Source: Bradyrhizobium sp. Tv2a-2
Lineage (GTDB): Bacteria; Pseudomonadota; Alphaproteobacteria; Rhizobiales; Xanthobacteraceae
Length of the DNA: 64,000 nt
Direction of reading: 5' to 3'
Assembly: GCF_000472425.1 (NCBI RefSeq)
Contig: NZ_AXAI01000022.1
Span: forward strand, 27,520 to 91,519
Every line of letters starts with the position of its first letter. Within the stretch, counting starts at the first letter, position 1. The notes beneath the pieces were generated by a model that saw nothing but the letters and a program-made list of their open reading frames with translations, was not told the origin of the DNA and did not search any database. Below, piece by piece: positions 32,556 to 41,476 of the stretch. The translations under genes were made by a program, and so were the position numbers.

Positions 32556-34361
32556 CTAAGACGTCGCCACCAGCTTCGGACCCTCGGCGCTGGTGTCGCG
32601 CTGCTGCAGGCGGAAGAACGAAGCGTAGCGGCCGCCGCGGCGCAGGAGTTCGTCATGGCGTCCGCGCTCGACGATCTCGCCGGCTTCCACCACCAGAATG
32701 GTGTCGGCATGCATGATGGTATGCAGTCGATGCGCGATCACGATGGTGGTGCGGTTCTGGCAGAGATGCTCGATCGCCTCCTGCACCTGCTTTTCGGATT
32801 CGGAATCGAGAGCTGCGGTCGCCTCGTCCAGCAGGATGATCGGCGCGCTCTTCAGAAGCGCGCGGGCCACTGCGATGCGCTGGCGCTGGCCGCCGGAAAG
32901 TTGTGTGCCATGCTCGCCGACCGGGGTGTCGTAGCCAAGCGGGAAGCTCATGATGAAATCGTGTGCGCAGGCCGCCTTCGCCGCCTCGACGATCTCGGCT
33001 TCGCTCGCGCTTGCCCTGCCGAACGCGATGTTGGCGCGGATGGTGTCGCGGAACAGGTAGACGTCCTGGCCGACATAGGCGGTCTGCCCGCGCAGCGAGC
33101 GGCGCGAGATCTTCGAGATCGACTGACCGTCGATCACGATGTCGCCTTCGCTCGCCTCGTAGAAGCGGAGCAGCAGCGCCAGCACCGTCGACTTGCCGCC
33201 GCCGGAGGGGCCCACAAGCGCCGTGACCTTGCCAGGCTCGGCGACGAAGCTCATGCGGTTCAGCACCACTTCGTTCGGACGGTAGGCGAAGCTGACGTCC
33301 TTCAATTGGATGCGGGCGTCGGTGAGTTTGAGCGCCGGCTTGTCGTCATCGGCGAACTCGCTCGCGGGGCTGTCGACGACTTCCAGCAGCATCCGTGCGC
33401 CGACCAGCTGGCTGTTCAGGTCGATGTTGAGCCGCGCCAGCCGCTTGGCGGGTTCGGTCGCCATCAGGAAGGCCGTCATGAAGGAGAAGAACTGGCCGGG
33501 CGTCGCGCCAAGCGCAACCACGCTGTAGCCGCCATAGAGCAGGCAGCCGGCGACCGCGAAACCGCCGAGCGTCTCCATCAGCGGATTTGAGCGGTTGGAT
33601 ACCCGCGCCATCTTGTTGGCGTTGCGCTCGACGATCGCGATATTCTCGTCGATGCGCCGCTGCATGGTGTCTTCCAGCGTGAACGCCTTCACGGTGCGGA
33701 TGCCCTGCAGCGATTCCTGCATGGTCTCCAGGATGTCGGCGGTGCCGGTGAACTGGTGGTAGGCGAGGCCCTTGATGCGCTTTACCAGCTTGCGCAGCAT
33801 CAGCATCGCCGGCGGCACCACCACAAGGCCGATGAATGTCAGGATGGGATCCTGCATCACCATCACGCAGATCATGGCAACCAGCATCAAGAAGTCGCGT
33901 CCGATCGCATTGACCAGCATGTTCAACACGTCGGTGATGGATTTCGCACCGGCGGTCAGGCGCGCCAGGAACTCGGACGAATGCCGTTCGGAGAAAAAGG
34001 CGATGCTCTCGCTCATCAGCTTGGCAAACAGCCGCCGCTGGTTGTTGGCAAGAATTGCGTTGCTGATCTGGGACAGAATGACGGTGTGGCCGTAGGTGGC
34101 CACGCCCTTGATGAACAACAGGAGCACGGTCACGCCTGAGAGGATGGCGATACCGGTGACGTTCTTGTCGACATAGGCCTGGTTGATGACCTGGCCCAGC
34201 ACATAGGTGGCTGCTGCCGTGGCGCCGGCTGCGACCGCCATCAGCGCGAAAGCGGTGAGGTAGCGGCGCCAGTAGATGACGCCCTGTTCCATCACGAGGC
34301 GGCGAATCAGGATCGCTGCCCCATAGGGGTCGTCGGTGATTCTCTTTGGAAAATTGGCCAT
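32556..34361 (-). CDS. MsbA-like ABC exporter
   Basis: A 601-residue half-transporter with an N-terminal transmembrane domain of about six helices (1-320) and a C-terminal nucleotide-binding domain: Walker A VGPSGGGKSTVLAL, signature LSGGQRQRIAVARAL, Walker B IILLDEATAALDSES and switch His in VIAHRLHTIM. The organisation and its place at the border of the LPS locus suit a lipid A core flippase. MsbA cannot be separated by sequence reading alone from other type IV exporters, so no symbol is given. It reads away from galE, 120 bp upstream. Confidence 0.9.
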   Translation of the reverse strand: MANFPKRITDDPYGAAILIRRLVMEQGVIYWRRYLTAFALMAVAAGATAAATYVLGQVINQAYVDKNVTGIAILSGVTVLLLFIKGVATYGHTVILSQISNAILANNQRRLFAKLMSESIAFFSERHSSEFLARLTAGAKSITDVLNMLVNAIGRDFLMLVAMICVMVMQDPILTFIGLVVVPPAMLMLRKLVKRIKGLAYHQFTGTADILETMQESLQGIRTVKAFTLEDTMQRRIDENIAIVERNANKMARVSNRSNPLMETLGGFAVAGCLLYGGYSVVALGATPGQFFSFMTAFLMATEPAKRLARLNIDLNSQLVGARMLLEVVDSPASEFADDDKPALKLTDARIQLKDVSFAYRPNEVVLNRMSFVAEPGKVTALVGPSGGGKSTVLALLLRFYEASEGDIVIDGQSISKISRRSLRGQTAYVGQDVYLFRDTIRANIAFGRASASEAEIVEAAKAACAHDFIMSFPLGYDTPVGEHGTQLSGGQRQRIAVARALLKSAPIILLDEATAALDSESEKQVQEAIEHLCQNRTTIVIAHRLHTIMHADTILVVEAGEIVERGRHDELLRRGGRYASFFRLQQRDTSAEGPKLVATS

Positions 34362-34481
34362 CCACGTCTCGATCGGCGGCAGGCACGCCTGGTCTGCCCG
34401 GGCGGCTCGCGGCGTAGGGCTTCCTTGCCCGCAAGACGGGGGTTTTTCAAGTCCAATTAAGGGCTTGCGCCACCAATCATT

Positions 34482-35495
34482 TCAGGCTGTGACGGCCGCG
34501 AGACTATCGCTGGTGCGCTCGCGCAACAGTTTTTCTTCCCAGGCGAGCGCATGGGCTGCAATGGTGTCGAGGCTTTCATATTGCGGCGTCCAGTCGAAGG
34601 TCGCGCGGATACGGCTCGCATCGGCCACCACGGTCATGACATCGCCCGGACGACGCGGCGCGTGCGCCACCGCGAAATGGCGACCGGAGACGCGGCGCAC
34701 GGCCTCGATGGTTTCCAGCACCGAATAGCCGCGGCCATAGCCGCAATTGAGCGTCACCGAGGCGCCGCCGCCGCGCAAATAGGACAGCGCGGCGCGATGG
34801 GCAAAGGCGAGATCGGTGACATGAATGAAGTCGCGGATGCAGCTGCCATCCGGCGTCGGATAGTCGGCGCCGTAAACGTCGACCTTGGCGCGCTGGCCGG
34901 TCGCGGCTTCCACCGCAATCTTGAGCAGATGCGTGGCGCCGACGGTGGCAAGCCCGATGCGCGCGAGCGGGTCGGCGCCGGCGACGTTGAAATAGCGCAG
35001 CACGGCATAACTCATGTCATGTGCGTTGGCGACATCATGCAGCATGATCTCGGTCATCAGCTTCGATGAGCCATAAGGCGACATGGGGCGCGTGCGCGCA
35101 TGCTCGGGGACCGGCACCTGGTCGGGCTCGCCATAGACGGCGGCGGTGGAGGAGAAAATGAAGCGGTTGACGCCGCGCTTGACCGCCGCATTGAGCAGGC
35201 TGCGCGTGGTCATCGTGTTGTTGCGGTAGTAGAGCAGGGGATCGCGGATCGATTCCGGCACCACGATCGAGCCGGCGAAATGAATGATGGCCTCGACGCC
35301 GTGTTGCGCGATCACGTTGTCGACCAGGTTCTCGTCACCGGCGTCGCCGATGAACAGCGGCACGCCCTCGGGGATAAAGGCCGAGAAGCCGGTGGAGAGA
35401 TTGTCGATCACCACCACGCTCTCATCGGCCTCATGAAGGGCGCGAACAGTGTGGCTTCCAATATAGCCGGCGCCGCCGGTGACAAGCACGGTCAT
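34482..35495 (-). CDS. galE: UDP-glucose 4-epimerase
   Basis: A 337-residue short-chain dehydrogenase of the extended type. VTGGAGYIGSHTVRAL is the NAD-binding loop; SSTAAVYGEPD and YGSSKLMTEIM hold the Ser/Tyr/Lys catalytic set. Interconverts UDP-glucose and UDP-galactose to supply sugar for LPS. An in-frame TTG six bases upstream exists, but the ATG at 35495 starts exactly at the family's MTVLVTGG. It is divergent from the LpcC-like gene across 84 bp. Confidence 0.95.
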   Translation of the reverse strand: MTVLVTGGAGYIGSHTVRALHEADESVVVIDNLSTGFSAFIPEGVPLFIGDAGDENLVDNVIAQHGVEAIIHFAGSIVVPESIRDPLLYYRNNTMTTRSLLNAAVKRGVNRFIFSSTAAVYGEPDQVPVPEHARTRPMSPYGSSKLMTEIMLHDVANAHDMSYAVLRYFNVAGADPLARIGLATVGATHLLKIAVEAATGQRAKVDVYGADYPTPDGSCIRDFIHVTDLAFAHRAALSYLRGGGASVTLNCGYGRGYSVLETIEAVRRVSGRHFAVAHAPRRPGDVMTVVADASRIRATFDWTPQYESLDTIAAHALAWEEKLLRERTSDSLAAVTA

Positions 35496-35579
35496 GATCA
35501 AATCCGTCTCGATGCAATTCGCGGGATGCTAGCGTGGCCGTAATGAAGAGGGTGTTTCACGCGACGCGAACTGGTCTCT

Positions 35580-36671
35580 ATGCTTAATGTTGCGTATAGG
35601 AAGAAGCGCGTGACAACGGAGCCCGACGTGCCGATTGAGGACAATTTGGCCGAACTCGACCTCATCGTGCCGAACCTGCACCGCCGCTATTCGGGCGTGA
35701 CTGCCACCAATCGGATGGTAGCGCCGAAACTGGCAAAGCGCTTGCGCGCCGCCTGGTTCGGCTCGAATCCGCCCGACGGCATCGCGCGGCTCGGTGTCTT
35801 CGATCTTCTCAAGACGTGGCGGCGACGGCGGCCCATCATCTGGCACGCGCGGCGCAACAATGAGATGATCTTGGGCGTTCTGCTGCGCGCGCTGGGCTGG
35901 CCGCTAAAACTCGTGTTCACCTCGGCGGCGCAGCGCCATCACAGCTGGACCACGCGCTCCCTCATCCGAAGAATGGATGCGATCATCGCGACCTCCGATC
36001 TCTCCGCCTCCTATCTGAAGCGCAGCGCAACCGTGATCCCGCATGGCGTCGATACAGATATTTACGCGCCGCCGCCGGATCGCGCGGCGGCCTTTGCGGA
36101 AAGCGGCCTGCCGGGACGCTACGCCATCGGCTGTTTCGGGCGGGTGCGGGCGCAGAAAGGTAGCGACGTTTTTGTCGAGGCGATGTGCCGCCTGCTGCCG
36201 AATTATCCCGATTTCACGGCCGTTTTGGTGGGCGCCATCGTGCCGGAGCAGGTGGTGTTTGCCAATGATCTGAAACAGCGGATCGAGGCCGCGGGACTTC
36301 AATCGCGCATTATCATCCTTGGCGAGCTCGAGATCGCAGAGGTGCAGCGCTGGTACCAGCGCCTCACGATTTATGCCTTCACCTCGCGCAATGAGGGATT
36401 TGGACTGACATTGATCGAGGCAATGGCCGCGGGCGCGGCTCTTGTGGCGGCGCGCGCGGGCGCAGCCGAGCTTGTGGTCGAAGATGGCGTGACCGGTTCG
36501 TTGGTGCCACCTGGCGATGCCGAAGCGCTGATCGCGGCGCTGGAGCCGCTGATGGATAATCCCAATGCCGCTTCCGCGATGGGCGCGCGGGGGCGGGCGC
36601 GGGTGGTGGAAAAGTTCAGTCTCGACGCCGAGGCGGACAGGATCGCAAGCGTCTATCGCACGCTGGTCTGA
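35580..36671 (+). CDS. LpcC-like LPS core glycosyltransferase (GT4)
   Basis: A 363-residue glycosyltransferase. The N-terminal LDLIVPNLHRRYSGVTATN and HARRNNEMILGVLLRALGW resemble rhizobial LpcC, the mannosyltransferase acting on the LPS core; the C-terminal GT-B domain shows GCFGRVRAQKGSDVF, TSRNEGFGLTLIEAMAAG and the E-x7-E motif. The GTG at 35610 is an alternative start; the ATG at 35580 is used. Its 3' end overlaps the convergent gmhB gene by 19 nt. The sugar is assigned by analogy, not proven. Confidence 0.85.
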   Translation: MLNVAYRKKRVTTEPDVPIEDNLAELDLIVPNLHRRYSGVTATNRMVAPKLAKRLRAAWFGSNPPDGIARLGVFDLLKTWRRRRPIIWHARRNNEMILGVLLRALGWPLKLVFTSAAQRHHSWTTRSLIRRMDAIIATSDLSASYLKRSATVIPHGVDTDIYAPPPDRAAAFAESGLPGRYAIGCFGRVRAQKGSDVFVEAMCRLLPNYPDFTAVLVGAIVPEQVVFANDLKQRIEAAGLQSRIIILGELEIAEVQRWYQRLTIYAFTSRNEGFGLTLIEAMAAGAALVAARAGAAELVVEDGVTGSLVPPGDAEALIAALEPLMDNPNAASAMGARGRARVVEKFSLDAEADRIASVYRTLV

Positions 36672-37189
36672 GCCATCACCTCGGTGACGAATGCATCGAG
36701 GTCGCCGCCTGCGAACAGAAATCCCGGGAGCCCCGCGGCGCGGCCTGCCTCGATGTCCGACTGCCGGTCGCCGATGACGAAGCTGCCCTCATGACGCACC
36801 GGCCAGTGCTGCATCAGGTCATGGATCATGCCGGGAAGCGGCTTGCGCCAATGATGATCTTCGAGATAGCCCGCGACCGTGCCGTCGGGATGGTGCGGGC
36901 AGTAGCGGATGTCGTCGATGTGCGCGCCTTGCGCCTTGAGCTCCTCGCGCATCCAGGCGTGCAGCACCTGCAGTTCTCCCTCGGTAAAGAAACCGCGGGC
37001 CACGCCCGACTGGTTGGTGAAGAAGAAAACGAAATAGCCGGCGTCGTTGAGTCGCCTGATCGCCTTGGCCGCATTCGGCATCCAGCGGATGCGGTCCTTG
37101 GTGCCCATATAGCCGTCGTCGTAATTGACGACGCCATCACGATCGAGAAAGGCGGCGGGCTTTTGCAACTTGCTTGGGGCGTTCATCAT
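36653..37189 (-). CDS. gmhB: D-glycero-D-manno-heptose 1,7-bisphosphate 7-phosphatase
   Basis: A 178-residue HAD-family phosphatase in ADP-heptose synthesis. FLDRDGVVNYD holds the catalytic aspartates; TNQSGVARG is motif II and GDRQSDIEAG is motif IV. The zinc-loop region is CPHHPDGTVAGYLEDHHW: the first Cys-x-His is kept, but where E. coli GmhB has Cys-Asp-Cys before RKP, this protein has His-His-Trp. Two metal ligands may therefore be lost or replaced. The ATG at 37189 is used; another at 37186 is equivalent. It is close to waaF on the same strand, 38 nt apart. Confidence 0.88.
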   Translation of the reverse strand: MMNAPSKLQKPAAFLDRDGVVNYDDGYMGTKDRIRWMPNAAKAIRRLNDAGYFVFFFTNQSGVARGFFTEGELQVLHAWMREELKAQGAHIDDIRYCPHHPDGTVAGYLEDHHWRKPLPGMIHDLMQHWPVRHEGSFVIGDRQSDIEAGRAAGLPGFLFAGGDLDAFVTEVMAQTSVR

Positions 37190-37227
37190 GGTCGCTTGGT
37201 ACTGATCGCATCCTCTGCGCGCAAGCA

Positions 37228-38298
37228 TCAGCGCTGGTCACGCGTGGCCGTCTCGGCAAGCACCTGCTCGGCAATGGCCACCACGTCGGCGGCCGGAATC
37301 TCGCGCATGCAGCGGTGATGCTGCAGGCGGCATACCGGCCGGTGGCAGGGCTGGCAGGGCACTTCGGTCTTGGTCTGGACGGTCGCGGCCAGCCCGTTTA
37401 GCGGCGCCCAATGGTAGGGACTGGTGGGCCCGAATATACCCATCGTCGGCGTGCCCAATGCGGCGGCGATGTGCATCAAGCCGGAATCGTTGGAAATCGC
37501 AGCGCTCGCGGCCGCCATGGCCAGAATGCCGTTGCGCAGGTCGTTTCCGGTCAGGTCTCGCACCGTCGGCCCGCCGGCGGCGACGATCTCGGCGGCCTGC
37601 GCCTTCTCGGCCGGCCCGCCGACCACCCAGACGTCCAGCCCCTGCAAGGCCAGCAGCCGGGCGGCCTCCGGGTAATAGGTCCAGCGCTTGGCCGGACCGA
37701 CCGAACCGGGGGCCAGCGCGATCGCCGGTCTCTCGCCGAGGCCGTTGGCTTGCCGCCAGCGCGCGATGTCGGCGGCGGGAACGCGAAGCTGCGGCACTGG
37801 CCATTGCGGCGGCAAAGGTGCACCATCAGGAAGCGCAAGCGCGGCGTTCTTGTCGATGAAGCGGGGCAGCCGCTTTTCGCCCCAGCGCCAGCGGTTGATC
37901 AGCCCGAATCGGAACTCGCCGACAAAGCCGATTCGCTCGGGAATGGCGGCGAGCGTCGGCGCGATGGCCGATTTCCAGGTCCGCGGCAGCACCAGTGCTG
38001 TTTTGTAGCCGCGCTCCTTCAGCAGCGACGCGAGGCCCCACTGCTTGGCCACCGCCAGCCGGCCGCGCGGCAGGTCCCAGACCAGTCCGTTGCGCACGCC
38101 GGGCATGTAGGCGACCAGGGGGGCGCAGAGCGAGGTGGTCAACAGGTCGACCGGGCGGTCGGGCCAGCGTTCCTTGAGCACGCGCACTACCGTGTGACCG
38201 CGCACGAAATCGCCGATCCACATATAGGGGACGATCAGGATCGGGCTGGTCTCATCCCGGTCCGCGCTCGCCGCGCTATGTATTGAGTTAATGTTCAT
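37228..38298 (-). CDS. waaF: ADP-heptose:LPS heptosyltransferase (WaaF-like)
   Basis: A 356-residue GT9 enzyme adding a heptose to the inner LPS core from ADP-heptose. Typical blocks: ILIVPYMWIGDFVRGHTVV at the N-terminus, ALAPGSVGPAKRWTYYPEAA, and NDSGLMHIAAALGTPTMGIFGPTSPYHW, with EVPCQPCHRPVC near the end. The ATG at 38298 (MNINSIHS) is taken; an upstream frame would add about 32 unlike residues. The 278-bp gap before hldE contains both divergent promoters. Confidence 0.92.
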   Translation of the reverse strand: MNINSIHSAASADRDETSPILIVPYMWIGDFVRGHTVVRVLKERWPDRPVDLLTTSLCAPLVAYMPGVRNGLVWDLPRGRLAVAKQWGLASLLKERGYKTALVLPRTWKSAIAPTLAAIPERIGFVGEFRFGLINRWRWGEKRLPRFIDKNAALALPDGAPLPPQWPVPQLRVPAADIARWRQANGLGERPAIALAPGSVGPAKRWTYYPEAARLLALQGLDVWVVGGPAEKAQAAEIVAAGGPTVRDLTGNDLRNGILAMAAASAAISNDSGLMHIAAALGTPTMGIFGPTSPYHWAPLNGLAATVQTKTEVPCQPCHRPVCRLQHHRCMREIPAADVVAIAEQVLAETATRDQR

Positions 38299-38576
38299 TC
38301 TTTGTATGCGTATTGAGCCGGCCCCGTCGGTAGCCGCTCGCGGAAGACAGGTAAAGCCGAACCTCGGCCGGATACCGCCTAGCTCCGCCTTCACAGGGAA
38401 CTAACAGCGCCAAGTTGCCTGCGATCCCAGACTGGGGCAAAGCTGGCGCTGCACAAATCGGGGCAGAACGACAATGTTGCGTGCGACCGGCGCCTCAAAG
38501 ACGTCATTGGGGCCGAGCCGATGCCGGGCGCGTCGGCCGCGGGGTCTCGGCCCAAACCAGAAACTGACGGGAAAAC

Positions 38577-40094
38577 ATGTTCGATTTTGACGCCTTGTCA
38601 CAGGCGATCGCGCGCCAGACCGTGCTTTGCGTCGGCGACCTGATGCTGGACGAATTTGTCTATGGCGAAGTCTCGCGCATCTCGCCGGAGGCGCCGGCCC
38701 CGGTCATTGCGGTCCAGCGCAGCGAGACCAATATCGGCGGTGCCGGCAACGTGGCGCGCAACATCGCAAGCCTGGGCGCCACCTGCATTTTCGTCGGCCT
38801 TGTCGGCGAGGACGCGGCCGGGGCGCAGTTGAAGAGCGCGCTATCGCGCGAGCCGCGCGTCGAAAGCGTGCTGGTTGCCGATCCCGCCCGTCCCACCACG
38901 CGCAAGGCGCGCTTCGTTTCCGAGCATTTCTCCACCCACATGCTGCGCGCCGATTGGGAGCAGGCGGCACCGGCCGCGGGCGAGACCGAGAAGAGGCTGA
39001 TCGATGCCGCGCTTCCGCTGATCGCGCGCGCCGATATCGTGCTGCTGTCGGACTATGCCAAGGGCGTGCTCACCGCACGCGTGATCCGCAACCTTATCGA
39101 TGCCGCGCGCAAGCAGGGAAAGCGCGTGATCGTCGATCCCAAGAGTCTCAATTTCGCGATCTATCGCGGCGCGACGCTGCTGACGCCCAACCGCAAGGAA
39201 TTTTCCGAGGCCACCCGCAGCCGCGCCGATACGACCGAGAGCATCGCGCAGGCTGCACAGGATGCGATGCAACTGGCCGATTGCGAGGCGATCCTGGTGA
39301 CGCAGAGCGAGCACGGCATGACGCTGGTGCCACGCAAGGGCGAGGCCATCCATGTTCCCGCGGTGCCGGTGAAGGTGCGCGACGTCTCCGGCGCCGGCGA
39401 CACCGTCGCTGCCGTGCTGGCGGCGACGCTGGCGGCCGGCGCCGATTGGGATACCGTCCTGCGGATGGCGGCTGCTGCGGCGGCCGTTGCGGTCGGCAAG
39501 AAGGGCACTGCGACCGTCGCGCGCGAGGAGCTGCGGCGCAAGATCCTGCCCCATGCGTATCTTGCCGCCGAGGAGAAGATCGTCAGCTCCGACGCCGATT
39601 TGAGGGCGCAGGTGGTCGAATGGCGCAAGCAGGGCTTGCGGGTCGGCTTCACCAATGGCTGTTTCGACATCCTGCATCCGGGCCACGTCAAGGTGCTGAC
39701 CGCGGCGCGCGCTGCCTGCGACCGGCTGATCGTCGGCCTGAACAGCGACGCGTCCGTGCGGCGCCTGAAGGGCGAAGGCCGTCCGGTGCAGAACGAGCGC
39801 GCCCGCGCCGAAGTGCTGGCGGCACTCGAAGCCGTCGATCTCGTCGCGGTCTTTGATGAGGATACGCCGCTGCGGTTGATCACGGAGATCAGGCCGAGCG
39901 TGCTGGTCAAGGGCGGCGACTACACCCGCGAAACCGTGGTCGGCCACGAGATCGTCGAAGAGGCCGGCGGAACGGTGGTCCTGGTCGACACGCTGCCGGG
40001 CCACTCCACGACCTCGCTGGTCGAGCGTGCCAAGGGAGACGATAAGAAGAAAACGGATGACAAGGTGAAAGACGTGACGGGAGTGAAGGCGTGA
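38577..40094 (+). CDS. hldE: Bifunctional heptose 7-phosphate kinase / heptose 1-phosphate adenylyltransferase
   Basis: A 505-residue fusion. Residues 1-320 are a PfkB-type kinase (LMLDEFVYGEVSRISPEAP, catalytic DVSGAGDT at about 268-275); residues about 345-490 are the nucleotidyltransferase with FTNGCFDILHPGHVKVL and LIVGLNSDASVRRLKG. A lysine-rich tail (KKKTDDKVKDVTG) closes it. It makes ADP-L,D-heptose precursors for WaaF. The ATG at 38577 is used. Its stop overlaps the start of the O-antigen ligase gene as GTGA. Confidence 0.96.
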   Translation: MFDFDALSQAIARQTVLCVGDLMLDEFVYGEVSRISPEAPAPVIAVQRSETNIGGAGNVARNIASLGATCIFVGLVGEDAAGAQLKSALSREPRVESVLVADPARPTTRKARFVSEHFSTHMLRADWEQAAPAAGETEKRLIDAALPLIARADIVLLSDYAKGVLTARVIRNLIDAARKQGKRVIVDPKSLNFAIYRGATLLTPNRKEFSEATRSRADTTESIAQAAQDAMQLADCEAILVTQSEHGMTLVPRKGEAIHVPAVPVKVRDVSGAGDTVAAVLAATLAAGADWDTVLRMAAAAAAVAVGKKGTATVAREELRRKILPHAYLAAEEKIVSSDADLRAQVVEWRKQGLRVGFTNGCFDILHPGHVKVLTAARAACDRLIVGLNSDASVRRLKGEGRPVQNERARAEVLAALEAVDLVAVFDEDTPLRLITEIRPSVLVKGGDYTRETVVGHEIVEEAGGTVVLVDTLPGHSTTSLVERAKGDDKKKTDDKVKDVTGVKA

Positions 40095-41377
40095 CGGCGA
40101 TCGCCGACCATCCGCGATCACTGCTCTTGGCGCGCCTGCGCGACCCGGCCCGCTGGATGGCGACCGTCGACATCGTCGCAGTGCTGCTGGCGCTGACGCT
40201 GCCCTGGTCGACCTCGCTGGTCGGAATTTTGGGCGTGGTGATGGTGCTTGCGATGCTGCCCGTGCTCGATGCCGGCAGCCTCGCTCGCTTATTGAAACAG
40301 CCGATCGCGGCGGCGCCCGTCGCGCTGTTCCTGCTGGCGCTGGCGGGAACGCTATGGTCGGACGCCGCCTGGGGCGCGCGGCTCTATGCCGTCGGTCCCA
40401 CCGCAAAGCTCCTGGTGCTGCCTTTCCTGTTCCAGCATTTCCAGCGATCCGAACGCGGCTTGTGGGTCTTCATCGCCTTCCTGGCGTCCTGCGCGCTGAT
40501 GGTGGTGATGTCCTGGATCGTGGCCTTCTTCCCCGGCCTGACCTTGAAGGCGAAGGATGTCGCCTCGCACGGCATCTTCGTGAAGAACTACATCGACCAG
40601 AGCCAGGAATTTGCGCTCTTCGCGGTGGCGCTGGCCTATCCGGTCGTCATGCTGGCGCGTGCCGGCAGGGTCGCGCTGGCGGTTGTGCTTTGCGCGCTGG
40701 CGCTTGCCTTCGTGAGCAACATGGCTTTCGTGATCGTCTCGCGCACCGCGCTCGTGACCATGCCGATCATGCTCGGGGTGTTCGGGCTGCTGCATTTGCG
40801 CTGGCGCACAACGCTTCTGATCCTGTGTGTGGCGGCAATCGCGGGCGGCATCGCCTGGATGGCCTCGCCGCAACTCCAGGGCACTGTCCATAAGTTCAAG
40901 AGCGACTACCAGTCCTATATGGAAGAGGGCGCCAACACATCGATCGGCGAGCGGCTCGAATATTACAAGAAGTCGCTGCACTTCTTCGCTGAAGCGCCAC
41001 TGAAGGGCCACGGCACTGGCTCGACCCGTGCGCTGTTCGAGCAGGCCGCAAGCGGTGCTGCAGCAGGTTCTGCCGCGGCGGAAGTCGTGGGCAATCCCCA
41101 CAACCAGACCCTCAATGTCGCCGTGCAATGGGGCGTGATCGGGGTGGTGCTGCTCTATGCGATGTGGCTGTCGCATCTTATGCTGTTTCGGGGTGAGGGG
41201 CTGATCAACTGGATTGGGCTTCTGGTCGTGGTGCAGAACATCTTCACCTCGCTGTTCAACTCCCACATCTTCGATTTCCACGAGGGCTGGATGTATGTGA
41301 TGGGTGTTGGCGTCGCCGGAGGCATGGTGCTGAAGGCCGGTGCGGCGAAACGAACGGACATAGTTGGTGTATCCTGA
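40091..41377 (+). CDS. waaL: O-antigen ligase (Wzy_C/WaaL family)
   Basis: A 428-residue integral membrane protein with about 10-12 helices. A large periplasmic loop near residues 260-350 contains YYKKSLHFFAEAPLKGHGTG and VVGNPHNQTLNVAVQWG, the H-N-Q type motif of O-antigen ligases that transfer undecaprenyl-linked O-antigen to lipid A core. The initiation codon is GTG at 40091, overlapping the hldE stop, which supports translational coupling. Wzy polymerases share the fold, so WaaL is the most likely but not the only reading. Confidence 0.85.
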   Translation: MTAIADHPRSLLLARLRDPARWMATVDIVAVLLALTLPWSTSLVGILGVVMVLAMLPVLDAGSLARLLKQPIAAAPVALFLLALAGTLWSDAAWGARLYAVGPTAKLLVLPFLFQHFQRSERGLWVFIAFLASCALMVVMSWIVAFFPGLTLKAKDVASHGIFVKNYIDQSQEFALFAVALAYPVVMLARAGRVALAVVLCALALAFVSNMAFVIVSRTALVTMPIMLGVFGLLHLRWRTTLLILCVAAIAGGIAWMASPQLQGTVHKFKSDYQSYMEEGANTSIGERLEYYKKSLHFFAEAPLKGHGTGSTRALFEQAASGAAAGSAAAEVVGNPHNQTLNVAVQWGVIGVVLLYAMWLSHLMLFRGEGLINWIGLLVVVQNIFTSLFNSHIFDFHEGWMYVMGVGVAGGMVLKAGAAKRTDIVGVS

Positions 41378-41476
41378 ACGCGCTTCTCGCGCTTTCCAGC
41401 GCAACCGATATGGGCTATCAGCGGCATCGGGGCGTTGTCGCAAAGCCTGGGATTGCCGCCCGCCATCGGTCGACGA

